Source of the DNA: Hydrogenophaga palleronii NBRC 102513
GTDB lineage: Bacteria; Pseudomonadota; Gammaproteobacteria; Burkholderiales; Burkholderiaceae_C
Direction of reading: 5' to 3'
Assembly (NCBI RefSeq): GCF_001571225.1
Contig: NZ_BCTJ01000008.1
Span: forward strand, 83,792 to 147,791
DNA length: 64,000 nt
Notes under the pieces: generated by a model
What the model was told of the DNA's origin: nothing
Databases searched by the model: none
The model's input: only the letters and a program-made list of their open reading frames with translations
Position numbers and translations under genes: made by a program
Shown: in pieces, positions 8,173 to 17,825 of the stretch
Position numbering within the stretch: position 1 is the first letter of the stretch
Layout of the letters: the number at the start of each line of letters is the position of its first letter

Positions 8173-10089
8173 ATGACCCAAGCGACACTGCCCATGAGCT
8201 CTCTGCTGTCATCCATCGAGTCGCCCGCCGACGTTCGCCGGCTCTCGCGCCCGCAACTGGTGCCCCTGGCCGACGAGCTGCGCAGCTTCCTGCTGCAAAG
8301 CGTGGCGCGCACCGGTGGCCACCTCAGCTCCAACCTCGGCACGGTGGAACTCACCGTGGCACTGCACTACGTGTTCAACACGCCTGAAGACCGGCTGGTC
8401 TGGGACGTGGGCCACCAGACCTACCCCCACAAGATCCTGACCGGGCGGCGCGACCGCATGGACACGCTGCGCCAGTTCGGCGGCATCAGCGGCTTCCCGC
8501 GCCGCGACGAGAGCGAGTACGACACCTTCGGCACCGCCCACTCGTCCACCAGCATCTCGGCTGCGCTCGGCATGGCGCTGGCGGCCAAGATCAAGGGCGA
8601 ATCGCGCAAGTCGGTCGCCATCATCGGCGACGGCGCCATGACCGCGGGCATGGCCTTCGAGGCGCTGAACAACGCCGGTGTGGCCGATGGCCGACTGCTG
8701 GTGGTGCTCAACGACAACGACATGTCGATCTCGCCACCGGTGGGCGCGCTCAACCGTTACCTGGCGCAGTTGATGAGCGGGCAGTTCTACGCCGCCGCCA
8801 AGAATGTCGGCAAGACCGTGCTCAAGGGCGCACCGCCCCTGTTCGAGCTGGCCAAACGCTTTGAAGAGCACGCCAAGGGCATGGTGGTGCCGGCCACGCT
8901 GTTCGAGAAGTTCGGCTTCAACTACATCGGCCCCATCGACGGCCACGACCTCGACTCGCTGATCCCGACGCTGGAGAACATCCGCCAGCTGCTCGACAGC
9001 GACAGCGGCCCGCAGTTCCTGCACGTGGTCACCAAAAAGGGCCAGGGCTACAAGCTGGCCGAAGCCGACCCCGTGGCCTACCACGGCCCCGGCGTGTTCG
9101 ACCCCGCGGTGGGCCTCACCAAACCCGCCAAGCCGCCGAAGACCACCTTCACCCAGGTGTTCGGCCAATGGCTGTGCGACATGGCCGAAGCCGACCCGCG
9201 CCTGGTCGGCATCACGCCGGCGATGCGCGAAGGCTCGGGCATGGTCGAGTTCGAGCGCCGCTTCCCGGCGCGTTACTTCGACGTCGGCATCGCCGAACAA
9301 CATGCCGTCACCTTCGCCGCCGGCCTGGCCTGCGAAGGCCTGAAGCCGGTGGTGGCGATCTACTCCACCTTCCTGCAGCGCGCCTACGACCAGTTGATCC
9401 ACGACGTGGCGCTGCAGAACCTGCCGGTGGTGTTCGCACTCGACCGCGCCGGCCTGGTCGGTGCCGACGGCGCCACGCACGCCGGTGCCTACGACATCGC
9501 CTACCTGCGCTGCATCCCCAACATGTCGATTGCCTGCCCGGCCGACGAAGCCGAGTGCCGCCAGTTGCTGAGCACCGCGTTTGAACAGAACCACCCGGTG
9601 GCCGTGCGTTACCCGCGCGGCGCCGGTGCCGGCGTGGCCCAGCCGGCCGGCCTGCAAGGCCTGCCGTTCGGCCGTGGCGAGCTGCGCCGTCAGGGCAAAC
9701 GCATCGCCATCCTGGCGTTCGGCACCCTGCTGCAGCCGGCACTGGCCGCCGGTGAACAACTCGGCCTGAGCGTGGCCAACATGCGCTGGGCCAAACCGCT
9801 GGACCTCGACCTGTTGCGTGAACTCGCGCAGACGCACGAGGCGCTGGTGACGGTGGAAGAGGGTTGCATCCAGGGCGGTGCCGGTGCCGCGGTGCTGGAG
9901 GCCTTGCAAGCCGAGGGCATGCAGCTGCCGGTGCTGCAGCTTGGCCTGCCGGACGTGTTCATCGAACACGGCGATCCGGCCCGCCTGCTGGCCATGGAAG
10001 GCCTGGACGCGGCGGGCATCACCCGCTCCATTTCGACGCGTTTTGCCGACCTGCTCGACGGCGCAGCCGGCCTCAAAGTGGTGGCCTGA
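8173..10089 (+). CDS. dxs: 1-deoxy-D-xylulose-5-phosphate synthase
   Basis: The 638-residue protein is the thiamine-diphosphate enzyme that joins pyruvate and glyceraldehyde 3-phosphate, the first step of the MEP isoprenoid pathway. [14 protein letters not shown] near the N-terminus, the ThDP motif beginning [16 protein letters not shown], and [11 protein letters not shown] with the catalytic Glu in the pyrimidine-binding domain are all present. Length matches the family. The ATG at 8173 was preferred to the in-frame ATG at 8194. It is the third gene of the xseB-ispA-dxs unit, 26 bases after ispA. Confidence 0.96.
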   Translation: MTQATLPMSSLLSSIESPADVRRLSRPQLVPLADELRSFLLQSVARTGGHLSSNLGTVELTVALHYVFNTPEDRLVWDVGHQTYPHKILTGRRDRMDTLRQFGGISGFPRRDESEYDTFGTAHSSTSISAALGMALAAKIKGESRKSVAIIGDGAMTAGMAFEALNNAGVADGRLLVVLNDNDMSISPPVGALNRYLAQLMSGQFYAAAKNVGKTVLKGAPPLFELAKRFEEHAKGMVVPATLFEKFGFNYIGPIDGHDLDSLIPTLENIRQLLDSDSGPQFLHVVTKKGQGYKLAEADPVAYHGPGVFDPAVGLTKPAKPPKTTFTQVFGQWLCDMAEADPRLVGITPAMREGSGMVEFERRFPARYFDVGIAEQHAVTFAAGLACEGLKPVVAIYSTFLQRAYDQLIHDVALQNLPVVFALDRAGLVGADGATHAGAYDIAYLRCIPNMSIACPADEAECRQLLSTAFEQNHPVAVRYPRGAGAGVAQPAGLQGLPFGRGELRRQGKRIAILAFGTLLQPALAAGEQLGLSVANMRWAKPLDLDLLRELAQTHEALVTVEEGCIQGGAGAAVLEALQAEGMQLPVLQLGLPDVFIEHGDPARLLAMEGLDAAGITRSISTRFADLLDGAAGLKVVA

Positions 10090-10131
10090 TTCCGCTCCCA
10101 CGTTGGTGTGCGCGACGAGGGAAAACCCCCT

Positions 10132-10188
10132 GAGTTGCGGCAAAAACGGCTTTCTACAATTGAATTCGACCGGGCCTGAACGGCCCGG
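10132..10188 (+). promoter_or_regulatory. Promoter region and leader hairpin of the TRAP binding-protein gene
   Basis: TACAAT at 10155-10160 is a good -10, with only weak -35 options (GAGTTG 10132-10137 or TTGCGG 10135-10140). Ten bases later CCGGGCC (10170-10176) and GGCCCGG (10182-10188) form a perfect 7-bp stem. No T run follows, so it is more likely a leader stem than a dxs terminator. Confidence 0.5.
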
Positions 10189-10250
10189 TTGCTGGCGCGT
10201 GCAGCCCGCACGGGCCGGGGCCCAATTCAATCTTTACGGAGCTGTTCACC

Positions 10251-11387
10251 ATGGATCGTCGTTCTTTGATCGCCACCACCGGTGTGGTTGGGCTGGCCGG
10301 TTTGATGGCCGCTTGCGGCAAAAAGGAAGAGGCCGCACCGGCGGCTCCCGCAGCGGCGGCCCCCGCGGCCCCCGCCGTTCAGACCGGTGAAACGATCCGC
10401 TGGCGACTGGCCTCCAGCTTCCCCAAATCGCTCGACACCATCTTCGGCACCGCCGAGGTGTTCGCCAAGAAGGTCAGCGAGATGACCGGTGGCAAGTTCC
10501 AGATCTCGGTGCACGCCGGTGGTGAGCTGATGCCCGCCTTCGGCGTGGTGGACGGTGTGCAGAGCGAAGCGGTTGAAATGGCGCACACGGCGCCGTATTA
10601 CTTCTATGGCAAGGACCCGACCTTCTGCCTGGGATGCGCCGTGCCCTTCGGCATGAACGCGCGCCAGATGACGGCCTGGATGTACGAAGGCAACGGCCTC
10701 AAGCTGATGCGCGAGTTCTACGCCAAGTACAACATCGTCAACCTGCCGGGTGGCAACACCGGTGCGCAGATGGGCGGCTGGTTCCGCAAGGAAATCAAGT
10801 CGGTGGCCGACCTCAAGGGCCTGAAGTTCCGCACCAACCCGTTTGCCGGCCGCGTGCTGGAGCCGTTCGGTGTGGTGCCGCAATCCATCCCCGGTGCCGA
10901 CCTGTACCCGGCGCTGGAAAAAGGCACGCTGGACGCGCTGGAGTGGGTTGGCCCGTACGACGACCAGAAGCTCGGCTTCAACAAGGTCGCGCCGTTCTAC
11001 TACTACCCCGGCTGGTGGGAAGGTGGCCCGCAGCTGGACTTCTACATCAACAGCAAGGCCTGGGACAAACTCTCGGCCGAGTACAAGGCGGTGGTGGAAG
11101 CCGCGGCCTCGAACGCGCACGTGAGCATGCTGGCCAAGTACGACGCGCGCAACCCGGCTGCGCTCAAGCAGATGGTGGGCTCCGGCACCAAGCTGCGGCC
11201 CTTCACGCAAGACGTGATGACGGCGGCCTTCAAGTCGGCGCAGGACATCTACGCCGACCTGAACAACACCAACCCCGAGTGGAAAAAGGTCTACGGCGAC
11301 TATTCGAAATTCCTGGCCGACCAGAACGCCTGGTTCCGTTTCACCGAAGGCACCTTCGACCGCTTCATGCAGCAGCAGAAACTGTGA
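10251..11387 (+). CDS. TRAP transporter substrate-binding protein (DctP/TakP type)
   Basis: The 378-residue protein starts with a signal peptide ending LMAAC, a lipobox-like cleavage site, followed by an Ala/Pro-rich linker (about residues 25-45). It should be anchored in the periplasm and deliver a carboxylate solute to a DctQM permease. Segments such as PGGNTGAQMGGWFRKEI and ALEKGTLDALEWVGPYDD are characteristic of the TakP (2-oxoacid) branch of the DctP family, where an Arg and the WVGP region line the ligand site. RBS-like GGAG sits at 10238-10241. The permease genes are on the opposite strand downstream and converge on it. Confidence 0.9.
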   Translation: MDRRSLIATTGVVGLAGLMAACGKKEEAAPAAPAAAAPAAPAVQTGETIRWRLASSFPKSLDTIFGTAEVFAKKVSEMTGGKFQISVHAGGELMPAFGVVDGVQSEAVEMAHTAPYYFYGKDPTFCLGCAVPFGMNARQMTAWMYEGNGLKLMREFYAKYNIVNLPGGNTGAQMGGWFRKEIKSVADLKGLKFRTNPFAGRVLEPFGVVPQSIPGADLYPALEKGTLDALEWVGPYDDQKLGFNKVAPFYYYPGWWEGGPQLDFYINSKAWDKLSAEYKAVVEAAASNAHVSMLAKYDARNPAALKQMVGSGTKLRPFTQDVMTAAFKSAQDIYADLNNTNPEWKKVYGDYSKFLADQNAWFRFTEGTFDRFMQQQKL

Positions 11388-11415
11388 TGGCGCAGACCAC
11401 CTTCGCTCAAATCAG

Positions 11416-11451
11416 AAAAACCCCGTCGGCGCCAGCCGCCGGGGTTTTTTT
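11416..11451. terminator. Bidirectional terminator between the convergent TRAP units
   Basis: An A-run, CCCCG-T-CGGC, loop GCCA, GCCG-C-CGGGG and a T-run form a hairpin with one internal mismatch. It can terminate both the plus-strand binding-protein gene and the minus-strand permease operon. Confidence 0.85.
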
Positions 11452-11489
11452 CATGGCCCGGTCGTGCCCCGTGGAGGAACGCCCGTGGC

Positions 11490-11962
11490 TCAGGGCGCGG
11501 GCGGCGGCTTCGGGCGCATGCCCTGTTGCACCACCTCGCCGGCGAAGGCGCGCAGCAGCTCGGCATCGGCCGAGTGGAACCAGGCGATGCCACCCTGGCG
11601 CCGGCGCACCAGCAGGCGCGGTGCGATGACGGATTGCAGGCCGCGCCAGTGCACCAGCTTGAAGGTGGCGACCTCGTGTGCCTGCACGCGCTTGTCCCAC
11701 AACCAGGTCTGCACCAGTTCCTGACCTTGCAGCCGGGTGCGGCTGAAGACGATCCACCACGCCACCCAGGCGATCAGAACGCCGGCCAGCACCAGCATGG
11801 CCAGGCCGGTAAACGACCACTGTGCGGTGCGCAACGCGGGCCACGCCCGCAGCGCGTACACCGCCAGCGCGACCACCATCAGCACCGCCAGCACGCGCAG
11901 CAGGCGCGGGTAAGCCGCGCTTTCGCGCGTCGCGTCGGCGTTGGGGCGTTCGTTGGCCGTCG

Positions 11963-11966
<4 letters not shown>
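11490..11966 (-). CDS. Conserved hypothetical membrane protein with two membrane segments
   Basis: The 158-residue protein has two hydrophobic segments (about residues 24-43 and 52-72) followed by a soluble C-terminal part containing LVHWRGLQSVIAPRLLVRRR. The layout, two membrane helices followed by a small basic domain, resembles bacterial PH-like membrane proteins, but I do not recognise the family. Its ATG overlaps the dctM stop (ATGA), so it is translated with the TRAP permease, and may be an accessory of it. Proline-rich C-terminus PKPPPAP. Confidence 0.7.
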
Positions 11967-13489
<1,523 letters not shown>

Positions 13490-13537
13490 GCTGGTGTCGT
13501 CCTGGAGAGGTCGGTGGGCGCGCCGTGCTCGCTGTGT

Positions 13538-14077
13538 TTACTGCACCGGCTTCTCGTAATGGATGCTCATCTGCATGTCGCCGCGCAGGTAGGCCACGCG
13601 TTTGATGATCTCGGCAATGCCCTGCACGAACACCGCACCGAAGCCCAGCGGCATCAGCAGCGCCGCTGGCCAGCGAATCAGGCCGCCGATGTTGCCCGAG
13701 CCTTCCTTGGTCAGGTACATGTTCCAGAACATCGGCCAGGTGAGCCAGGTCAGCAGGCCCATCACGGGCAGCAGGAACACCAGCAGGCCGAAGATGTCGA
13801 CCCACACCGGCCCCTTGCCGGGCAGGCGGCCGTAGAAGATGTCCACCCGCACATGCTCATTGAGCTTGAGCACCAGCGGCGCGCCCAGCATCACCGTGGT
13901 GGCGAACAGGTACCACTGGATTTCGAGCCAGGCGTTGGAGCTGATGTCCAGGCCATAACGCACGAAGGCATTGCCGGCCGAAATCAGGGCGGCCAGCAGC
14001 ACCGCCCAGGCGGCGAGCTTGGCGAGGCGCTCGGCAATCCAGTCGACCAGGCGGGCGAATTTGAGCAGAGTGGACAT
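13538..14077 (-). CDS. dctQ: TRAP transporter small permease (DctQ)
   Basis: The 179-residue protein has four membrane helices and the DctQ features LEIQWYLFATTVMLGAPLVL and HVRVDIFYGRL. It partners DctM and the periplasmic binding protein. The ATG at 14077 (MSTLLKFARL) was chosen because upstream codons in this frame encode a low-complexity non-conserved stretch that would run into the divergent dut promoter. It is the first gene of the minus-strand permease unit. The binding-protein gene is not in the same operon but converges from the other side. Confidence 0.9.
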   Translation of the reverse strand: MSTLLKFARLVDWIAERLAKLAAWAVLLAALISAGNAFVRYGLDISSNAWLEIQWYLFATTVMLGAPLVLKLNEHVRVDIFYGRLPGKGPVWVDIFGLLVFLLPVMGLLTWLTWPMFWNMYLTKEGSGNIGGLIRWPAALLMPLGFGAVFVQGIAEIIKRVAYLRGDMQMSIHYEKPVQ

Positions 14078-14325
14078 GGGGTGGGGCGGGTGGGTGCCGA
14101 CGCAGGTAGGCGCTGGTCTGGTGGTGGCGTTGATCGATGGTGACGGTCGGGCCTGTGTGCAGGAAGGCAGTTTGTCCAATAAACCCAGGCCGCAAGCTAG
14201 TGACTTTCCCTTACCGCGCACGCTCGCCGGGTGCCGCCACGACAGCGGCGACAATGCCGCCTGCGCCCCTGCCGCGCAGCCGCGTGCGATCCGCCCGCGG
14301 TGCCACCGAATCAATGGAAAACCCC

Positions 14326-14775
14326 ATGCAACTGGACGTTCGTGTTCTCGACCCGCGCATCGCGGACCAATTGCCCGCGTATGCCACCCCTGGCAGCGCC
14401 GGCCTCGACCTGCGCGCCTGCCTCGATGCCCCGCTGGTGCTGGAAGCCAACGCCTGGCAGCTGGTGCCGACCGGCCTGGCGATCCACCTGGCCGACCCGG
14501 GTTATGCCGCGCTGATCCTGCCGCGCTCGGGCCTGGGCCACAAACACGGCATCGTGCTCGGCAACCTGGTGGGCTTGATCGACAGCGACTACCAGGGCCA
14601 GCTCATGGTGAGCGCCTGGAACCGCAGCGACGTTGCCTTCACCATCGAACCCATGGAGCGCATCGCGCAACTGGTGATCGTGCCGGTGGTGCAGGCCCGC
14701 TTCAACATCGTGAATGAATTCGCCGCCGCCAGCGAGCGCGGTGCCGGCGGCTACGGCTCCACCGGCCGCAGCTGA
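14326..14775 (+). CDS. dut: Deoxyuridine 5'-triphosphate nucleotidohydrolase (dUTPase)
   Basis: All five dUTPase motifs are present in order: [44 protein letters not shown] and [10 protein letters not shown]. The trimeric enzyme converts dUTP to dUMP and diphosphate, keeping uracil out of DNA and feeding thymidylate synthesis. I chose the ATG at 14326 ([11 protein letters not shown], 149 residues), which has GGAA seven bases upstream and matches the family start; the ATG at 14314 would add MENP. A GACAAT -10-like element is at 14250-14255. Confidence 0.95.
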   Translation: MQLDVRVLDPRIADQLPAYATPGSAGLDLRACLDAPLVLEANAWQLVPTGLAIHLADPGYAALILPRSGLGHKHGIVLGNLVGLIDSDYQGQLMVSAWNRSDVAFTIEPMERIAQLVIVPVVQARFNIVNEFAAASERGAGGYGSTGRS

Positions 14776-14821
14776 AACCCGGGGCGCTGCGAAGGCGGTC
14801 TTCCAGCGCTACCGCGGAACC

Positions 14822-14862
14822 GCCCCCCGCGAAGAAGCCGCGCGCAGCGCGGCGGGGTGCTC
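14822..14862 (-). repeat. Possible degenerate copy of the dispersed GC-rich repeat, with hairpin
   Basis: Between the convergent dut and slyD genes, CGCGCAGCGCGGCGGGG plus TGCTC resembles the end of the repeat copies at 50431 and 51480 (CGCGCGGAGCGCGGCGGGG). It also holds a perfect 7-bp stem, GCCGCGC-GCA-GCGCGGC (14837-14853), without a T tract. Membership of the repeat family is uncertain. Confidence 0.35.
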
Positions 14863-15414
14863 TCAGTGCAGCGTGTGCGGACCCGGTTCCGTCAGGCCCG
14901 GGCCTTGCAGTTCGTCGGGGCCGTCGACCTGCATGCGGAAGAAGCCCGTGCCCAGCGAGCCCTTGCCGATTTCACTTTCCTCTGCCTCGCGCACCGCATG
15001 CACCTTCAGGCGGATGCGCAGCGCGATGCCGGCCAGTGGGTGGTTGCCATCCATCACCACGTGATCGGGGTAGATGTCGCTCACGAAATACAGGCGGTCC
15101 TTCGGCGCGTTCGCATTGCCACCGGGCGGCAAGCCTTCAAAGCCCATGCCTTCTTCCAGCTCGGCGGGGAACAGGTGGCGCGGCTCCAGGAACAGCAGGC
15201 GGTCGTCGTAGTCGCCAAAGGCATCGTTGGGCTCCAGTTGCAGCTCCACCGTGTCGCCGGCCTTGTGGTTCAGCAGGGCCTCTTCGATCTTGGCCAACAG
15301 ATCATGGCCACCGAGCAGGAATTCCACCGGCTCGTCGAGCACGTCGAGCTCTTCGCCCAGCGTGTCCTTGAGGGTCCAGGTCAGTGCGACCACGCATTGT
15401 TGGTTGATTTTCAT
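14863..15414 (-). CDS. slyD: FKBP-type peptidyl-prolyl isomerase, SlyD-like
   Basis: The 183-residue protein has the SlyD arrangement: an FKBP half, an insert-in-flap chaperone domain, and return to FKBP. LTWTLKDTLGEELDV at the start and the pair LLGGHDLL and DAFGDYD are diagnostic. SlyD catalyses prolyl isomerisation, binds unfolded chains and, in enterobacteria, nickel through a His-rich tail; here the tail lacks the His/Cys cluster, so a metallochaperone role is unlikely. The ATG at 15414 lies only 14 bases from the divergent roxA start. Confidence 0.9.
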   Translation of the reverse strand: MKINQQCVVALTWTLKDTLGEELDVLDEPVEFLLGGHDLLAKIEEALLNHKAGDTVELQLEPNDAFGDYDDRLLFLEPRHLFPAELEEGMGFEGLPPGGNANAPKDRLYFVSDIYPDHVVMDGNHPLAGIALRIRLKVHAVREAEESEIGKGSLGTGFFRMQVDGPDELQGPGLTEPGPHTLH

Positions 15415-15416
15415 CC

Positions 15417-15426
15417 GACAATTGTC
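15417..15426. promoter_or_regulatory. Palindromic bidirectional -10 element for slyD and roxA
   Basis: GACAATTGTC reads GACAAT on both strands. Transcription starts 7 bases after each hexamer would fall on the A of each ATG (15414 minus, 15429 plus), predicting leaderless mRNAs in both directions. A minus-strand -35 candidate TTGGTC (15448-15443) is spaced 16 bases; the plus-strand -35 is poor. Confidence 0.5.
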
Positions 15427-15428
15427 CC

Positions 15429-16601
15429 ATGTTCAAACCTTCGACCAAGCGCCAGCCATCTTCTGGCATCCCCGCGACCGACCTGGCCTGTGACCTGCTG
15501 GGCGGGCTCTCGCCCACCCTGTTCATGCGCCGCCACTGGCAAAAAAAGCCGCTGCTGGTGCGCGGTGCCATCCCCGGGTTCACCCCGCTGCTGAGCCGCC
15601 AGCAACTGTTCGACATGGCCGCCGCCGAAGCGGTGGAGTCGCGCCTGATCGTGCGCAAGCCCAAGGGCTGGACGCTCAAGCATGGGCCGCTGGCGCGCAC
15701 CGCGCTGCCACCGCTCAAGCAGGCCGGCTGGACCCTGCTGGTGCAGGGGGTGGACCAGCACCTGGATGCCGCGCACGACTTGCTGCAGCGTTTCCGTTTC
15801 CTGCCCGATGCGCGGCTGGACGACCTGATGATCTCCTGGGCCAGCGACGGTGGTGGCGTGGGCCCGCACTTCGACAGCTACGACGTGTTCCTGCTGCAGG
15901 CCAGTGGTCAGCGCCGCTGGCGCATCGGCCGGCAGAAAGACCTGTCGCTGCAGGAAGGCGTGCCGCTCAAGATCCTGAGCCACTTCGAGCCCGAAGAAGA
16001 ACACGTGCTGAACCCCGGCGACATGTTGTACCTGCCGCCACGCTGGGCGCACGATGGCGACGCCATCGGCGGCGACTGCACCACTTACTCCATCGGTTTC
16101 CGTGCACCGCAGCGCGGCGGCCTGGCGGGTGAGCTGCTGCAGCGCATGGCCGACGAGCTGGACGACGACACCCTGTACCGCGACCCCGGCCAGCCCGCCA
16201 CCGCGCACCCGGCCGCCATGCCCGCCGCGCTGGAGTCCTTTGCCGCCGACGCGTTGCAGCGCCTGCTGGCCGAGCGCCACTCGCTGGCCTGTGCGCTCGG
16301 TGAGGTGATGACCGAACCCAAGCCACGCATCTGGTTCGACGAGGCCGACGGCGGCTGGACGCCGGGCGCCTTGCGGCTGGACCGGCGCACGCGCATGATG
16401 TACGACGAACGCCATGTCTTCATCAACGGCGAGAGCTTCCGCGCCGGTGGCGCCGACGCCCGGCTGATGCGCACCCTGGCCGACCAGCGAGCCCTGGACC
16501 AGCGCCAGGTCGCACGCGCCAGCGACGATGCGCAGGCGCTGCTGCAGGACTGGTTCGAGGCCGGCTGGCTGCACCGCGTCGAACCCGCCACCGGGGCCTG
16601 A
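15429..16601 (+). CDS. roxA: Ribosomal oxygenase: JmjC/cupin protein-arginine or histidine hydroxylase (YcfD/RoxA-like)
   Basis: The 390-residue protein belongs to the 2-oxoglutarate/Fe(II) oxygenases related to E. coli YcfD, which hydroxylates an Arg of ribosomal protein uL16. The iron ligands are visible as HFD (His147, Asp149) and His208 in PPRWAHDGD. The N-terminal FMRRHWQKKPLLVRGA and the phrase GPHFDSYDVFLLQ are typical of the group, and the C-terminal part contains the winged-helix-like region. Divergent from slyD with a 14-base gap and no room for a Shine-Dalgarno sequence, so translation is probably leaderless. The next gene follows 25 bases later and may be co-transcribed. Confidence 0.88.
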   Translation: MFKPSTKRQPSSGIPATDLACDLLGGLSPTLFMRRHWQKKPLLVRGAIPGFTPLLSRQQLFDMAAAEAVESRLIVRKPKGWTLKHGPLARTALPPLKQAGWTLLVQGVDQHLDAAHDLLQRFRFLPDARLDDLMISWASDGGGVGPHFDSYDVFLLQASGQRRWRIGRQKDLSLQEGVPLKILSHFEPEEEHVLNPGDMLYLPPRWAHDGDAIGGDCTTYSIGFRAPQRGGLAGELLQRMADELDDDTLYRDPGQPATAHPAAMPAALESFAADALQRLLAERHSLACALGEVMTEPKPRIWFDEADGGWTPGALRLDRRTRMMYDERHVFINGESFRAGGADARLMRTLADQRALDQRQVARASDDAQALLQDWFEAGWLHRVEPATGA

Positions 16602-16626
16602 CGCCACACGCGCACCAGGAGTCCGC

Positions 16627-17154
16627 ATGACCGATCCTCTGACCACACCGCCGACCCCCGATGCCGCGGCCACGGGCCTGCCCGATGGCCGGCTGGAAGG
16701 CCGCCAGGTGTTCGTGGACCTGGTGCGCCAGGCGCTGGCCACGGCAGCCGATGCCGGCTGGTCGCGCATCGTGTTGTGCGACGCCGATTTCGCCGACTGG
16801 CCGCTGGGCGAGCGCGAGGTGATCGACTCGCTCAACCGCTGGGCACGGCGCGGCCGCACGCTGCAACTGCTGGCGGCCGACTTCAATGTGCTGCGCCTGA
16901 GTCACCCACGCTTCGTGCAGTGGCGCGTCACCTGGGGGCACCTGGTGGAGGCACAGGCCTGCGGCAGTGCCGCCAGCGCCGACCTGCCCAGTGCGTTGTG
17001 GTCGCCACACTGGACGCTGCAGCGCCTGGACCCGGTGCGCGGCACGCTGGTGGCCAGCCGCAGCGCCGAACGCCGCGTGGCCTTGCAGGAACAACTGCAG
17101 CAGTGGTGGCTGAAGAGCACGCCGTCGTTTCCCGCCTCCACGCTGGGGCTGTGA
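16627..17154 (+). CDS. Conserved hypothetical protein downstream of roxA
   Basis: The 175-residue soluble protein has no signal peptide or membrane segment. After a Pro/Thr-rich N-terminus (about residues 1-20) it reads as an alpha/beta domain with SRIVLCDADFADWPLGEREVI and a region rich in Trp and Arg (QWRVTWGHLVEAQ, SPHWTLQRLDPVRG). The spacing of DADFADWPL followed by a basic helix is reminiscent of small phospholipase D-like or acetyltransferase-linked proteins, but I do not assign it. The ATG at 16627 is 25 bases after the roxA stop, suggesting the two are expressed together and possibly connected in function. Confidence 0.75.
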   Translation: MTDPLTTPPTPDAAATGLPDGRLEGRQVFVDLVRQALATAADAGWSRIVLCDADFADWPLGEREVIDSLNRWARRGRTLQLLAADFNVLRLSHPRFVQWRVTWGHLVEAQACGSAASADLPSALWSPHWTLQRLDPVRGTLVASRSAERRVALQEQLQQWWLKSTPSFPASTLGL

Positions 17155-17346
17155 AGAAACGTAAAAATACCCTACCGGGACCAGGCTGTCATCTTCCGCG
17201 GGTATGATCCGCGCCGGTCAGGGAGGCAGGCCCAGCTGCGCCGCCCGACCGTGGGGCCAACGTCATGCCGTATTGGGAGGCACCGGCGGTCCCGCAGAGC
17301 CTTCGGGCCGATCCGTCACCTCATCCATTGGAAAAAACCCGTCATC

Positions 17347-17718
17347 ATGAAAAAGACCATCCTGTTCGCCAGCATCGTTGCCGCCATTGCCCTGACCGCC
17401 TGCGGCAAAAAAGAAGAAGCCCCTGTGGTTGTGCCGGCACCTGCTGCTGAACCCGCACCGGCCCCGACGCTGGAAGGCGCTGCCGATTCCGCCAAGGAAG
17501 CCGGCGCTGCTGCAGCCGACTCCGCCAAGGAAGCCGCTGCCGTGGCCGTGGACGCTGCCAAGGACGCAGGCGCTGCCGCTGCCGACGCTGGCAAGGCCGC
17601 TGTCGAAGCCACCACCGACGCCGCCAAGGCCGCTGCCGACAAGGCTCACGAAGCCGCCGAGCAGGCCAAGGCTTCGGCCAGCAAGGCCGTGGACGCCGCC
17701 AAGGACGCCGTGAAGTAA
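17347..17718 (+). CDS. Small Ala/Lys-rich lipoprotein with LEA-like repeats
   Basis: The 123-residue product has a lipoprotein signal peptide (MKKTILFASIVAAIALTAC, cleavage before Cys19) followed by GKKEE and a Pro/Ala linker. From about residue 48 to the end it consists of 11-residue-type amphipathic repeats such as DSAKEAGAAAA, DAAKDAGAAAA and DAAKAAADKAH. Such repeats form long helices in LEA and apolipoprotein-like proteins that bind membranes or protect against drying and stress. It would be anchored in the envelope by its lipid. A terminator follows directly. The function is inferred only from composition. Confidence 0.85.
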   Translation: MKKTILFASIVAAIALTACGKKEEAPVVVPAPAAEPAPAPTLEGAADSAKEAGAAAADSAKEAAAVAVDAAKDAGAAAADAGKAAVEATTDAAKAAADKAHEAAEQAKASASKAVDAAKDAVK

Positions 17719-17756
17719 GACGCCGGACCGGACCCGCTGCGAGGCGGGACCGGCCC

Positions 17757-17790
17757 AAAGAAAAAGCCGCCCTCGGGCGGCTTTTTCTTT
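17757..17790. terminator. Strong bidirectional terminator
   Basis: A perfect inverted repeat with 16-bp arms (AAAGAAAAAGCCGCCC and its complement) and a 2-base centre TC lies between the lipoprotein gene and bamC. The A-rich and T-rich ends allow termination in both directions. Confidence 0.95.
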
Positions 17791-17825
17791 GGGCTGCAGG
17801 CCCTGGTGAGCCTGCAGTGATTGGC

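Noticed and set aside
8209..10230. A 673-codon minus-strand frame opposite dxs
   Set aside because: Antisense of the clearly conserved dxs; composition is Val/His/Gln/Ala-rich without domain signals.
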